Part shown: in pieces, positions 44,828 through 55,732 of the stretch
Numbering within the stretch: the first letter of the stretch is position 1
How the letters are laid out: every line of letters starts with the position of its first letter
Assembly (NCBI GenBank): GCA_949128115.1
Contig: OX421967.1
Coordinates: 27,172,635-27,236,634, forward strand
Direction: 5' to 3'
From: Anaspis maculata
Lineage: Eukaryota > Arthropoda > Insecta > Coleoptera > Scraptiidae
Length of the DNA: 64,000 bases
The notes under the pieces: generated by a model
Databases searched by the model: none
Told to the model about the DNA's origin: nothing
Seen by the model: only the letters and a program-made list of their open reading frames with translations
Translations under genes and position numbers: made by a program

Positions 44828-47800
44828 TCACTGTCCTGAAGGGAGGGGACAAAGTTTGACCATTGGGCGTCGCAGAACGTCGCGTTGAGTACGGACATCT
44901 GCGACACGACAAATGCCATCTTTGCCGGGGAAGAGTTTTGAAATTCTGCCTAACCTCCACTTCAGAGGGGGAGCGTTTTCGTCCTTGATGAGGACTAAAG
45001 ACCCCACATCTGCGGATTCAAGGTGACGTGACTTGTGCCACTTGCCGCGTTGGTACAGCGTGTGGAGATATTCGTCGCGCCAACGCGCCCAGAAACGCTG
45101 TTGCATGGATTGGACCAACTGCCATCGCGACAACCTGCTGATCTTGAGGTGGGACAAATCTGGGTCAGGTGGGGCCGTTAACGGCTCGAGCGTCAAAAAA
45201 TGACCAGGCGTCAATGGGCACAGATCATTTGGATCCGAGCTCAGCTCCGAAAGTGGCCGTGAGTTGAGCAACGCTTCAACTTGGGTGACCAACGTGGTCA
45301 GCTCTTCAAAGGTGAGTATTTGATCACCTATCACGCGAGATAGATGAGTTTTGACAGCTTTTATGCCGCTTTCCCACAGTCCGCCAAAGTGGGGACTGGA
45401 GGGAGGAATGAAGCGCCAAGTGATGGCTTCGGATTCCGCGGCGAGTTGCATTGACGTCGTCAATTGCCTATGAGCTCCGACAAAGTTTGTGCCATTGTCG
45501 CTATAGATGGTAGAGCAACGACCGCGCCGGGCAATGAATCTGCGCAAGGCGGCGAGGAAAGCATCTGTTGAGAGATCGGAGGCAACCTCGACGTGCAATG
45601 CCTTGGTGGCGAAGCACACGAAAAGACAGATGTACGCCTTCGTAGTTCTGACACCGCGAGCGCGTGACATGAGGATTGGAAAAGGGCCACCATAGTCGAG
45701 CCCGACGCAGCTAAAAGGTTTTAGCTGAGAAATTCGCGCCGAGGGGAGGTCGCCCATGGTGGGAGAAAAAGTTTGCGGCTTAGTCCGGAAGCACCGGTAA
45801 CACGATGCAAGATAGTGCCGTACCGCGCGTCGCGTGGACAATATCCAAAAATTTTGCTGCAGGAGATAGCAGGTATTGTTGAGTCCCGGGTGGCAATGTC
45901 GGGAATGAACTTGTCGAATGACGAGTCCTGTCAAGACGTGACGAGATGGAAGAAGAGCAGGGTGTCTGGTTGCAAATGGCAACTCATGACAATGCTTCAA
46001 ACGTCCGCCGACGCGGAGAACATCGTCACGATCGAGAAAGGGTGAAAGTTTTCGAAAGGGTCTTGAACAGGGTTTGCCGTTGCGTAACGACGCGATTTCG
46101 ACGGCAAATACCTTCTGCTGTACATGTTTGACAATGTACAACAAGGCAAAATGGAGTTCTGTATCCGAGAGAGGTCCTGTGAACTTCTCATCGGACTTGC
46201 ATTTGCAGAACCGATAGAAATAGGCGACAGCGCCCTGAATCTTCCGTAAGGAGGATATGCGCAAAAAGAGGTCGTCGATGTCAATCGGCGGCGGCTGCGG
46301 CACACGCACGACCAAAGCGAGCTTTCGCTCTTCAGACGCAATGTCTGGGGAGGACACGGAGAATTTGTCATCCGGCCATGTGTCATCCGCTGATGACAGA
46401 AAAGGTGGGCCAGACCACCAGAGGGAGCACGAAAGCATGTCTTCGGGAAACAATCCGCGCGAAGCTGGGTCGGCGGGATTGTCCGATGTTGAGACATGTC
46501 TCCAACACTGAGGCGGGACACGCTGTTGAATATGCTCAACACGGTGAGCAACAAATGTTTTCCAGCGGTGCGAAGAGGAACGCAGCCAGCTGAGAACAAC
46601 CGTAGAATCGGTCCACGCAAATATGGCATCGAACTGTACGGTTCCTGCGAGCGCTGCAACGGTGAAGGCAACGAGATTGGAAAGTAGGACCGCTGCACAC
46701 AATTCGAGACGGGGTACGGTCAGCAATTTGACTGGAGCCACCTTTGATTTGGCGGTTAGGAGACGAATGGTGGGAACACCATTTCGAAGGTAACGAACGT
46801 ACAACACGCTCGCGTACCCAGATTCAGATGCGTCGCAAAAGGCGTGCAACTGGCACCTGTCTGCAGGCGACGGAAAAGTATGCCGTGGAATTTGCAACCG
46901 CGAAAGTTGCGATAGCTCGGATTGAAAACGCAACCACTGCTGACATACGATGTCTGGAGGGGTGTCGTCCCAATCAAGGCCAAGTTTCCATAACCGTTGG
47001 ATTAAATGTTTGGCGAAAAATGCAACAGGGCACAGAAAGCCGAGCGGATCGTAAATCCGAGCCACCTCCGACAAGATGGACCGTTTTGTGCACGGTAGTT
47101 CATTTGGATGAACCGTGAATGAAAAGGTGTCTGTTGCCGCTTGCCACTGGAGGCCAAGAATTTTTACAGTATTGTCAGCAACGTCACTGAAAGTGGACGG
47201 CTGAGTTCGAACGTGATCAAGTGGTATGTCTTGCAGCACATCAGGGTGATTGCTTGCCCACTTGCGCAATTCAAAGCAACCCGATTGGAGCAGGTTGATT
47301 AGCTGCGTTTGTAATTCCCGTGCTGATTCCACGGAGTTCGCACCGCAAAGTAGATCGTCTACATACAAATTACGGCGAATTGCCTGCGAAGCCAATGGAA
47401 ACTTCGAGGCGCTTTGTTCTGCCAAGTGAAGCAACGTGCGAACCGCTAGAAACGGTGCCGAAGAAACACCATATGTAATGGTGTTCAATTGGTACGTTTC
47501 AATGGGTCGATCAGGGGAGAAACGAAAGCGAATGAGTTGATACTTGCGATGTTCGGGCGAGATAAGTATCTGCCGATACATCTGACGGATGTCACAAGTA
47601 AAAACGATCGGCTCACACCGAAACTGCAGTAGCAAAGCTGCTATGTCCTGTTGTAACTTAGGACCGACGAGAAGCGTCTCGTTGAGAGATAAATGATTCG
47701 GCGCTTGCGCCGAAGCATCAAAAACGACGCGAATTTTCGGCTTGTCGTCTTCGATCTTGACGATCGGATGATGAGGGATGTAATACGCCTCAGAATCTGG

Positions 47801-50056
47801 AGGTTCTGCGTCCAGCAAGGTCATGTGACCTAGGTCGAGGTAGTCGCGCATGAATGCTATGTACAGATCACGGAGTGTGTCCTGACGGACCAGGCGACGT
47901 TCGATAGCTAACCAACGGCGGTCAGCCATAGACCTGCAATGTTCAAAGGTGGGGGACTCCCTTTTGAAGGGAAGCGAAACCCCAAAACGACCTGACGGAC
48001 AACGGTAGACAGAGTCCCGGAAACAAATTTCTGCACGTTCATCATCTGGGGACAAACGTGTTTTGGACGATGGTGACGAGATTTCCTCTATTTCCCAAAA
48101 TTTGTGCAGAGACTCGTCGATTCCAGTTGGAGTGCAGACCAAAAGGGAATGCAGAGGTTTTGACGGGGTTTGAAAGGGACCGAGAAGAGCCCAGCCAAAA
48201 ATGGTGTTTATGGCAACAGGCTGTGACGGACCTGACGAGACGATTCCCTCTTTCACGACTGACGGATAAACGTCGGCGCCCAACAACACTTGAATGGGGC
48301 CTGGCTTGAACCATGTGGGATCCGCCAGATTCGATAAGTTCAAGTGGAATTGATCCGGGTTCAAAGCGGTGTCTGGCAGGTTACCACAAATCCTGCGCAG
48401 GACAATTAACTCCAATTCAGGGATTGGGAGAGACTCATCATCAGCCTTGACCTGGCAAGTGACTGTGCCACACGTCGAATTGGCGGGGGTGAGACCCAAG
48501 CCAAAAACGGGCACATTGTGATTTGATGGGGATAGACCCAATTTGCGCACGCAGGAGTCCAAAATAAACGATGCCTGACTGGCAGGGTCTATGAGCGCAC
48601 GGAGGCTTTGGTAGCCTCCCCACCGGTCACGAACGTGAACGATTGCCGTGGCCAACAAAACATGAGCTGCCTTGAGGCTTGAGGCGAGATTCGTCACCGA
48701 ATTCGCGACATTTTCTGGAAGACCAGGGGAAACGATTTGCGGTAATTCAACTGGATTCGATAAAGAACTGGGTGACTCATGACCTGCAGTTCTATGTGGC
48801 TTGGGGAAGTGCAGCAAGGTGTGATGCCTTGCGTGGCACTGCCGACACGAATACGACGATGGACATTTTGGAGCACCGTGATTGGTGCTCAAGCAGTTGA
48901 GACAGAGCCTTTTCTGTTTGACCGCCAAATATCTGTCATTTGGGGACATTGACAGAAAAGTCTTGCACGCGGTGACTCTATGACTTCTCGCCCCACAATG
49001 AGAACATGCTGACTCATGCGACGTCGCTGGGGCAGATGAAGTCTGAGACACCAACGTATGTGAGGCCCACGACTTGCGGCTGACCTCGGGCTTCACGGTA
49101 ACGGTGTTTGCCCGTGTGGAGCGGGAGTTCGATTGCGTTTTAGAATTTAAGGCAGTTGCCTCGAAAGCCTTGCATTGGTCGAGCACGAAAGACTTGACGT
49201 CTTCGTATTTGGGGAAGGGGGTGCCAGCTGACTGCACCTCGAAACGTTTTCGCGTCGACTCATCGAGTTTCTGGAGCAGCATGCTCGACAGGGTGAAATC
49301 CCACAGGTCGATATGCGGATACTGCTCGAGCGCCACTAAATTTTCGTTGAACGTGTTCACAAGATGGCGAAGCGCTTGCGCGGAGTCAGATGTGACGGAG
49401 GAGGCGTTCATCATCGACTGCCAGTAAAAAGTGACTAGCACGCGGTCGTTCTGGTATCTCTCAACCAACGAGTCGAACGCAATTATGTAATTATCTCCCG
49501 TCAATGGCAGGTGTTTAACCATTGAGAGAGGTTCACCAGATAAAGACGAGATCAGATACTGAAACCGTTCAATATCTGAGAGAGACTGGTTTCTGTGTAT
49601 TAACGCCGTGAATAGATCATAGTATGGTGGCCATGATTTTAACTTTCCGTCGAACAACGGCAACGCGATTTTTGGCAATCGGACATTGCTCCGGCCTGTC
49701 TCGAACCAAGTTTGCGAGGCTTGGCGAGAGAGCGAGGAAGTCGGCTCTGAATTCACAAACGAGGCTTTTACCGCAGCAAGTTTGCCATACAAGCTGTCTG
49801 CCCGGAGTGTACGTTCAAGAAATGTAGCCTTCTGCTCCTCGGAGGCACTGGGGAGAGGGGCAGTGTTGACCGTGCTCTTGAAACCGTTGTAAATTTCCGC
49901 CGCAATGTCAAACGTGGCTAAAAATGCCGGTTGGAGGCTTGGCTCGGTGGTAGCTGTGACGCCTTGTTCCAGAAGGGGCTCAAGGCGCGCAATAGCTATC
50001 GCGATGGACGATAAAGTTGCGTCCATTGTGTACGACACAAAGAAAAATGAAAACAA
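44828..50056 (-). CDS. BEL/Pao Gag-Pol polyprotein, 1742 codons, intact
   Basis: A single open frame without stops. Residues about 130-300: Gag (DUF1759-type, FDGKLKSWPPYYDLF). 351-416: Cys/His zinc knuckles (CSHCGARSHRVTAC; CLNCLSTNHGAPKC). 465-640: aspartic protease with ALIDPASQASF, catalytic Asp about 490. 760-980: reverse transcriptase with CDIRQMY and the YVDD box at 898-901. 1070-1200: RNase H (CDASESG; RLELCAA; TDSTVV; NPAD). About 1340-1410: integrase HHCC zinc region; then the integrase core with GLDYGGP, YSDNGTNFVG and GLWESGIK supplying the D-D-E triad. C-terminal 100 residues: DUF5641-type (LNSRPL, LTPGHFL, LIKDEN). The upstream Met at 50056 precedes a hydrophobic decapeptide; a Met ten codons later (50026, MDATLSS) resembles BEL Gag starts better. 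Confidence 0.96.
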   Translation of the reverse strand: MFSFFFVSYTMDATLSSIAIAIARLEPLLEQGVTATTEPSLQPAFLATFDIAAEIYNGFKSTVNTAPLPSASEEQKATFLERTLRADSLYGKLAAVKASFVNSEPTSSLSRQASQTWFETGRSNVRLPKIALPLFDGKLKSWPPYYDLFTALIHRNQSLSDIERFQYLISSLSGEPLSMVKHLPLTGDNYIIAFDSLVERYQNDRVLVTFYWQSMMNASSVTSDSAQALRHLVNTFNENLVALEQYPHIDLWDFTLSSMLLQKLDESTRKRFEVQSAGTPFPKYEDVKSFVLDQCKAFEATALNSKTQSNSRSTRANTVTVKPEVSRKSWASHTLVSQTSSAPATSHESACSHCGARSHRVTACKTFLSMSPNDRYLAVKQKRLCLNCLSTNHGAPKCPSSYSCRQCHARHHTLLHFPKPHRTAGHESPSSLSNPVELPQIVSPGLPENVANSVTNLASSLKAAHVLLATAIVHVRDRWGGYQSLRALIDPASQASFILDSCVRKLGLSPSNHNVPVFGLGLTPANSTCGTVTCQVKADDESLPIPELELIVLRRICGNLPDTALNPDQFHLNLSNLADPTWFKPGPIQVLLGADVYPSVVKEGIVSSGPSQPVAINTIFGWALLGPFQTPSKPLHSLLVCTPTGIDESLHKFWEIEEISSPSSKTRLSPDDERAEICFRDSVYRCPSGRFGVSLPFKRESPTFEHCRSMADRRWLAIERRLVRQDTLRDLYIAFMRDYLDLGHMTLLDAEPPDSEAYYIPHHPIVKIEDDKPKIRVVFDASAQAPNHLSLNETLLVGPKLQQDIAALLLQFRCEPIVFTCDIRQMYRQILISPEHRKYQLIRFRFSPDRPIETYQLNTITYGVSSAPFLAVRTLLHLAEQSASKFPLASQAIRRNLYVDDLLCGANSVESARELQTQLINLLQSGCFELRKWASNHPDVLQDIPLDHVRTQPSTFSDVADNTVKILGLQWQAATDTFSFTVHPNELPCTKRSILSEVARIYDPLGFLCPVAFFAKHLIQRLWKLGLDWDDTPPDIVCQQWLRFQSELSQLSRLQIPRHTFPSPADRCQLHAFCDASESGYASVLYVRYLRNGVPTIRLLTAKSKVAPVKLLTVPRLELCAAVLLSNLVAFTVAALAGTVQFDAIFAWTDSTVVLSWLRSSSHRWKTFVAHRVEHIQQRVPPQCWRHVSTSDNPADPASRGLFPEDMLSCSLWWSGPPFLSSADDTWPDDKFSVSSPDIASEERKLALVVRVPQPPPIDIDDLFLRISSLRKIQGAVAYFYRFCKCKSDEKFTGPLSDTELHFALLYIVKHVQQKVFAVEIASLRNGKPCSRPFRKLSPFLDRDDVLRVGGRLKHCHELPFATRHPALLPSRHVLTGLVIRQVHSRHCHPGLNNTCYLLQQNFWILSTRRAVRHYLASCYRCFRTKPQTFSPTMGDLPSARISQLKPFSCVGLDYGGPFPILMSRARGVRTTKAYICLFVCFATKALHVEVASDLSTDAFLAALRRFIARRGRCSTIYSDNGTNFVGAHRQLTTSMQLAAESEAITWRFIPPSSPHFGGLWESGIKAVKTHLSRVIGDQILTFEELTTLVTQVEALLNSRPLSELSSDPNDLCPLTPGHFLTLEPLTAPPDPDLSHLKISRLSRWQLVQSMQQRFWARWRDEYLHTLYQRGKWHKSRHLESADVGSLVLIKDENAPPLKWRLGRISKLFPGKDGICRVADVRTQRDVLRRPMVKLCPLPSGQ

Positions 50057-50249
50057 AGCAACTGACCCTTAGGTTGGCGTACCTGATTGGCGAACCCAAC
50101 CCAGGTGAAAAAGTGCGAATGAGACGGGCGAAAAACGAATTGATCAACACGCTGGACCAACGCACAAGTGTCACGTGGGTTTGACCCGTGACTTTAAAGT
50201 TTCAATAGTGAGGTGAATTAAATTCCTGACTGTACCATGCTTAGCCTGT

Positions 50250-50268
50250 ATCCGGCTACGAAGGACCA
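50250..50268 (-). promoter_or_regulatory. Primer-binding site of the BEL element
   Basis: TGGTCCTTCGTAGCCGGAT on the minus strand, 7 nt inside the 5' LTR, starts with TGG, the complement of a tRNA CCA end. It resembles the 3' end of eukaryotic tRNA-Tyr with one extra base; the tRNA identity is an inference. Confidence 0.65.
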
Positions 50269-50275
50269 ATTTATA

Positions 50276-51151
50276 TGTTAGCGCGGTACACATAAAGACG
50301 GCAGCCTTCCGATGAAGGCTGCATTAAAACAATAACTCTTGGATTAGGAAAGCAGCAAGCGACAGTCAGAAATAAAATTCACAACAACAATCAAAAACTT
50401 TAATGCAAAACAAAAGAAAAAAAAACACAAACAGACAGAATTACAAAACAATAAAAAAAAACAATGTGAATTAAATGAAATGAAAAATCCGAGTGGTTCT
50501 GATCGGGGGCAGATTCGCTGGCGCCGAGTGGCGTCGGGATCTTATTCGGTGGCGGCGTCGTCCTGGCGGAGTCCGAAGGCGGCGTCGTGGTGGATGGCCG
50601 TTCTGGTGGTGGATTTCCTGTTGAAATGCACGAGTGCCCGTGTTCGTCACCAAAATGGCGGACGAACGACTCGATCCCGTCCGAAACTGGAGCTTTGTGT
50701 GCGGCTGGCTGGTCCAAGCCGCTCCCCGGTGAAAGCGGTGAAAACTGCCGCTTTCTGGACTTGGAGATGCTGCAGAGATCCTCCAGGAGTCACTATCGGA
50801 CGCGATGGGCCTTGGATGGGCTTCTGGTCGAGTACGAATGTACGCCGATGGCACGACAAGATGGCCGCGAGAACGATGACCAAAAAAAAAGACGGCGTGG
50901 CTTCCCGCTCGACGTACGGAGATCGACACCGCTTCGAACGAAGCGGCAAAGGCACGAGCGGAAAGAAAGCCGAAGAATGCCGAAGACGGCCGAAGAAAGT
51001 GCTGGAGCATGTTTACGCTTGCGCCTGACAGCCAAGTGCCAGGCACACCGAACAGGGGGTGAGGGGTGAGGACTTGGACAACACAGGGATATTTTGGGTT
51101 GCATACCCTCAGTGCACACGAATGCAGTTTTCAATGAACGGGGCCGAGACA
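50276..51151 (-). repeat. 5' LTR of the intact BEL element
   Basis: 876 bp, same ends and sequence as the 3' LTR apart from one base seen by eye. It should contain the promoter; no TATA-box assignment is made. Confidence 0.95.
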
Positions 51152-51156
51152 ACGAC

Positions 51157-51540
51157 CCTTATTTTCACCAAGGCATGCTGATATCTCGAGAAAGCAATAG
51201 GAACTTGGAAAATATTTTGTGCTGTGGTGTGCAATACTGACCATACTTGCATAAAAATATGAATTATTATTATTTTGCGTAAATATAAAAATATAGAACT
51301 CAGAATTTGGGGTTTATTTTCCATTCAAAATCTACGCATAATGTGGATAGTATTCTCCATAAGCCAGCGTTTCACCACAGATAAGAATCTGCGATAATTA
51401 TGTTGAACGTGAAGGTCGTGAAGGGACAAGTGGATGAAAGGTAAAGCCAGGTAGAGCACAAGGCTGTGTGCTAATGCTGAAATTTCAGAAATTGGTTTTC
51501 TTGCATGGGCTTCTCTTTAGGAACCGGGTGTACCTGCAAT
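51157..51540 (-). repeat. Inverted duplication, right arm, outer part
   Basis: Reverse-complement match to 41383-41800: ATTTTCACCAAGGCATGC, CAGCGTTTCACCACAG, TGTGTGCTAATGCTGAAATT and TCTCTTTAGGAACCGGGTGT. It begins at the BEL TSD. Confidence 0.8.
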
Positions 51541-51791
51541 GAACACAGCAGAGCAAAATCATACCCCAAAATAAATGGTGAATTTTGTTTATTCATTACG
51601 AAGAGCAATAATAACAATGAGAAATTCAATGTATGTACCTAAGGATATAAATCTAGACACTATAATATTAAAATTATTGGCAATACCACGAAGGAGTTGG
51701 AGAAGATCTCTAGTAAGTATCATAATCCTGTACTATCGAGTGTACTATCTGCATAGATACAGCATGCAGCATCCGCTTCCCCCTCGGCTTC
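51541..51791. other. Short non-coding spacer
   Basis: Nothing recognised. Confidence 0.4.
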
Positions 51792-52553
51792 CCCACTCAG
51801 CATAGCATGTCATGTTTCTTAAATGAGATGATCTCAATCATATCACAGAATAACATCACAATGAACATTACTTCCACATCTATGTGATGTTCATCCGCGA
51901 TGTTATACGAGTCGAGAGATGTTTCGAAATGAACCTAAATTGAACATCACACATAAGACATCTACCGGCGGACATAACATTGTTACTGCTTTCAACTTGC
52001 CGAAGTGTAACATCTCACTGACCTCAATGAGACGTAGTCACTGAGAGATTTTTTAAATTTCGCGGGCTGTCATCGTTAAGCTCTGTGTGTCGGAAAATAT
52101 TCAACAAAGATTCAATAAAAAGTTTTGCTCCCTGTTCCATGTGTGTGATGCCAGAACAGCCTTTATGCCTTCATGTTTAGTTTGGAACCATTTTTGTGTC
52201 TCCTTGTGCTTGTGGCTTTCGGAACTAGTGTGCCCCCTTTGTCTCCTTGTGTTCTTCGAAAGCCTACTGGGCCTTCTTGCATTTTGTCGTGGCTTTCGCA
52301 ACTTTGGTGGACCCTTGTGTCTGCTCTTGTGTTATCAGAGCTTGTCTCTGGTGTTATTGTGCTTTCGAATACTTTGATGACTCCCGTTCATGTCTCATTG
52401 TAATGTCAGGGGCCCCAACGGAGCCTCTTGTGTCTTGCTGTAACATTTCGAGTCCCAGCGAGGTTCTTTGGGCTCGGTGTATCGTTTGGAGTCCTAATGG
52501 ATAATGGAATATCCCGAGAAATATCCCTGAACATCAAGCGCGCTGTTTAAATA
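51792..52553 (+). mobile_element. CCCACTCAGCA element, second copy, right end missing
   Basis: It begins CCCACTCAGCATAGC and follows 20557-20869, then 22858-22883, then 23946-24415 of the first copy without the two insertions found there. The match stops at TTTAAATA where another element (CAGGTGTCCG) starts, so the right TIR has been lost. Confidence 0.8.
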
Positions 52554-52952
52554 CAGGTGTCCGTTTTTCGAGGCTAAGCATGGGTATCTCGCTTATCTTG
52601 AGAGATACAAAGTCGGTTAAATTAGGAAAAAGCTGCGCATTTTCATGACGATCAATGATCCAAAAAGAAATTTGACGTATCGATTTTAGTTTTTGAGATA
52701 TAGTCCGGTGGTTAAGCGCCAAAAAAAGCTCGATCTATACATTTTGAGCTTAAGCAATGCGCTTTTGGGGTTCGATTGGGGATCCCTTACCTTGATTTCA
52801 AGAGTTGCTGGCAATCATATGGGCAATCTTTCACCTTGTACAACTTTCGAAAAAAAGTTCGAGATTTTTTCTATCACCTGCTCTTGAAAGGTTGATGCCG
52901 AAACGGTTTTGGAATTTTGACCCTAACTTTTTTTTCCAAAAATTGTGCTCAA
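52554..52952 (+). mobile_element. Left part of a CAGGTGTCCCG foldback element, truncated
   Basis: CAGGTGTCCGTTTTTCGAGG then GAGAGATACAAAGTCGGTTA match the left arm of the complete element at 58862-60398. No complementary right end is found before the duplicated block at 57308. Confidence 0.65.
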
Positions 52953-53024
52953 TAGGGTAGTGACCGATTTTTTATATATTTATTTTTTTTAAAGTTCACT
53001 TCTTGATAAGTGACGCTATTAGTA

Positions 53025-55602
53025 CAGGCCAGTTAGAATAAAAACTGGCTCAACCTGGAAATTCCAAATAACAAGCTGAAATTTTGGGGATATGTTCAGG
53101 AAGCTACTGCGAACAAACCCTGAAAAGTCCCAAAAAATCCCACTTGGGCAAACGCCGCCATCTTGATTTCTAACATGATCTCAACTTTTTCTCAGTTTTT
53201 ACAAATTTATTTTAATTTTTCGTTACAACTGAACTAAGTATACATATTATAATTTAATAGGGTAAAATTATTCCTCTATATCCTATACACTTTTCATTTC
53301 CAGTAGGTGAAATGACTTTTTGGAGCAAAAATAGAGTGATAAGCTGGAGCGCTGGGAACACACGGCCGATGGCCGCTGATGAATAGTTTCACTCCAAAAC
53401 TTTGCAGGTGCCATCAGCTGAAGCTCCTCAGCTTGTCACTTTATTTTTGCTCCAAAAAGTCATTCTACAGAAAATATAAAGTGTATATGGGATAATATAG
53501 CTGATACGCCGGCGCCTCGCATTGGGAGAATCCGCATAGTGATGCGTATACTCCTCTCCATCTCTATGTCTCTATGTCTTCAGTACATAGGTGAATTTTA
53601 TCATCCTAGTCTACCTACACCGACCTTTTGCTGCAGACATTGCCAGTGCAGAAACCACACTCATTATCAAAGTGCAATGACTTATTATGGGCCAATTATG
53701 GCCCTGGTTCTTGATTCGATGTTTCAGACTTGTATTTCCCATCCGAGTTGTTACTGGTTTTACAGAGTTTCTTTGCTCATGATAGTTGATGCGGTTTTTA
53801 AAGGAATGAATTAGATCAGGCATTCTTGTGCCCCACATTTTGTCAAATCAGTCCACCAAAATCATCATCATCAATGAATGAGAGGTTCGCTCCTGGCAGC
53901 TGGCCAAACTAAGTTTGTACCATTTCAAAAATTATAAGGGGTTCTTTGCCATCAAATGCTTGGAAAGAGTATATGGCCACAAGATTCACCTGGAAGTAAT
54001 TTGATAGGATTTAGTGCTGACACTGTTTTATAGTCTCTGATAGTTCAAAGCAGAAAGAACGATAAAGGCTCAAAAAATTTTAGGTTGAAATTTTCGTGGT
54101 TGTTCCACTTCTTTCTCCTATATACAGGGGCTACAGGGTTGGCGCCGATGGCTACACTTCTAAATTGGAAGAGTATATTTCAAACATCCACTGTGCCAAG
54201 TGTCATGTTCCAACCATAAAGTGCTTTCGCCTACTGCCCTGATCGAGGTCCAAATATAGTTGAAATTCCCCTTTCCTTCTCTAGAACGTCTTTCTCGTCT
54301 TTTATGCCACAAGTGGACACATCTCACCCGTTTTTCTTACCATTCTTAGCATCACTGTTAACATCAAATTCCATCAAATTATTTCCATGCTAATTCCCAC
54401 CTTCCGTGGTAATAGATTTTTCTCAAAATGCATTCGATAACGATGAAACCGAGGATGAAACTTTATATAAATAGTTTCTCGGTTTCTTCGAGTGTGAAAG
54501 AATATAAATAATAATAATATAAATATTTTTGCAATTTTCACACTGGCATGGACAAACGTTTTCACCGATGATGATAAATTTTTGTTGATGACTTGAAAAA
54601 ATGTGAGGCATGAAACTGCCTGACGTAATAATTCTCCCTTTCGAAAGCCATCTTAGCCATCATGAGCAAAGAAAGTCAAGACAATGTTTACTCTACAATC
54701 AGGAAGCAGTTCTCAATGTTGAGATTAAGTACTGTTTTTGTGGAAAAATGATTGTACTTCACCAACCTTTCAAGTACCAATCGCTTTCTTAATTATTTTG
54801 TGAATAGTGAACGCAAGATGGCTCTCGGTAGGAGAAAAAAAGAAAATGTTTTTTTCAGGGGATAGGCCTAGGCACTGGCTACCGATCAGTTTCAATTTGA
54901 TACTGATCAACTGATCTTTATTCAACTGAATAAAGAATTATGAAGTTTCAATCCTATACTTTGATAATATATATTTAATAGAATATTTCAGGAACGCTTC
55001 AGTACATCTGAAATGGTTTGATGGAGCTTCATGGGCATGAACAGCAGGCCATATGTTTACGCGACTCTACCTCGTTCGGTTCATGAGTTACATTTTTTTC
55101 TTTTTCCTTTTTCTTTTCCAGCCTGTATTCAGAGCTGCATGTCTGTCGCCGATGGCTACACTTCTGGTCCATGGGTTATGGTCCATACAACAACTATATG
55201 CCAAGTGGCATGTTTTAACGATAAAATACAGGGTGCTTTTGCTTAACATCTGGACTATTATAACAAGATCTCCATTTTTTATATTTTGTCATTTTTGTGT
55301 GTTGAAATTGTGATTTTGAGTTGAAATTATGATTTATAAATTTTGAGTTACGCTTATCCACTCTTAAAAACCTCTGGAGAAGCAAAAATTCATAAAGAGC
55401 GATTCGCTGTGATGTTTTGTTGATGAACAGGCGACTAAAAACAAAAAAAAAATGAAAGTAGGGGGAAAAATCAAGATATCGGCGTTTGCCCAAATGGGAT
55501 TTCTGGGGACTTTTGAGGGTTTGTTTCTACAGAGTCTATGAAGATGCCCTCCAAATTTCAGCTCGTTATTTGAAATTTCCGGGTAGATATCTAACTGGCC
55601 TG
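53025..55602. mobile_element. TIR element (CAGGCCAGTTAGA ends), 2.6 kb, TA-flanked
   Basis: CAGGCCAGTTAGA and TCTAACTGGCCTG are inverted, with TA on both sides, and similarity continues inward: AAATTCCAAATAACAAGCTG with CAGCTCGTTATTTGAAATTT, and CCCACTTGGGCAAACG with CGTTTGCCCAAATGGG. Inside are the MITE at 53284-53490 and two diverged direct repeats around GCCGATGGCTACACTTCT (54150; 55151). No transposase is recognised. Confidence 0.7.
53284..53490. mobile_element. Palindromic MITE, copy d of the CCCGTTCAC family
   Basis: AGTAGGTGAAATGACTTTTTG and AGCAAAAATAGAGTGATAAG at left pair with CTTGTCACTTTATTTTTGCT and CAAAAAGTCATTCTAC at right; CACGGCCGATGG pairs with CCATCAGCTG. Confidence 0.75.
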
Positions 55603-55732
55603 TACTATATATAGTTAACAGATTTTTTTCGCAAGTTTTCTTGGTAAAAAAAAAATATGAAAGTTTTCGATCATTTCAAATTTGGCGCGATCTCGGGCGC
55701 GATGACGTCACAATCTTTCATAGGCGGAGAAT

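Larger units (their letters stand above)
43833..51151 (-). mobile_element. Complete, young BEL/Pao LTR retrotransposon
   Basis: 7319 bp on the minus strand: 5' LTR 50276-51151, internal region 44709-50275, 3' LTR 43833-44708. Both LTRs are 876 bp with TG...CA ends; I see a single difference (43936 C, 50379 T). The target duplication ACGAC (43828-43832 and 51152-51156) is a perfect 5-bp TSD as expected for BEL/Pao. A primer-binding site, a polypurine tract and one uninterrupted gag-pol frame are present, so all parts needed for copying appear intact. Near-identical LTRs indicate very recent insertion. There is no env-like third frame. Confidence 0.96.

Noticed and set aside
46000..47120. Several plus-strand frames opposite the BEL gag-pol
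   Set aside because: They are antisense shadows of the 1742-codon coding frame.
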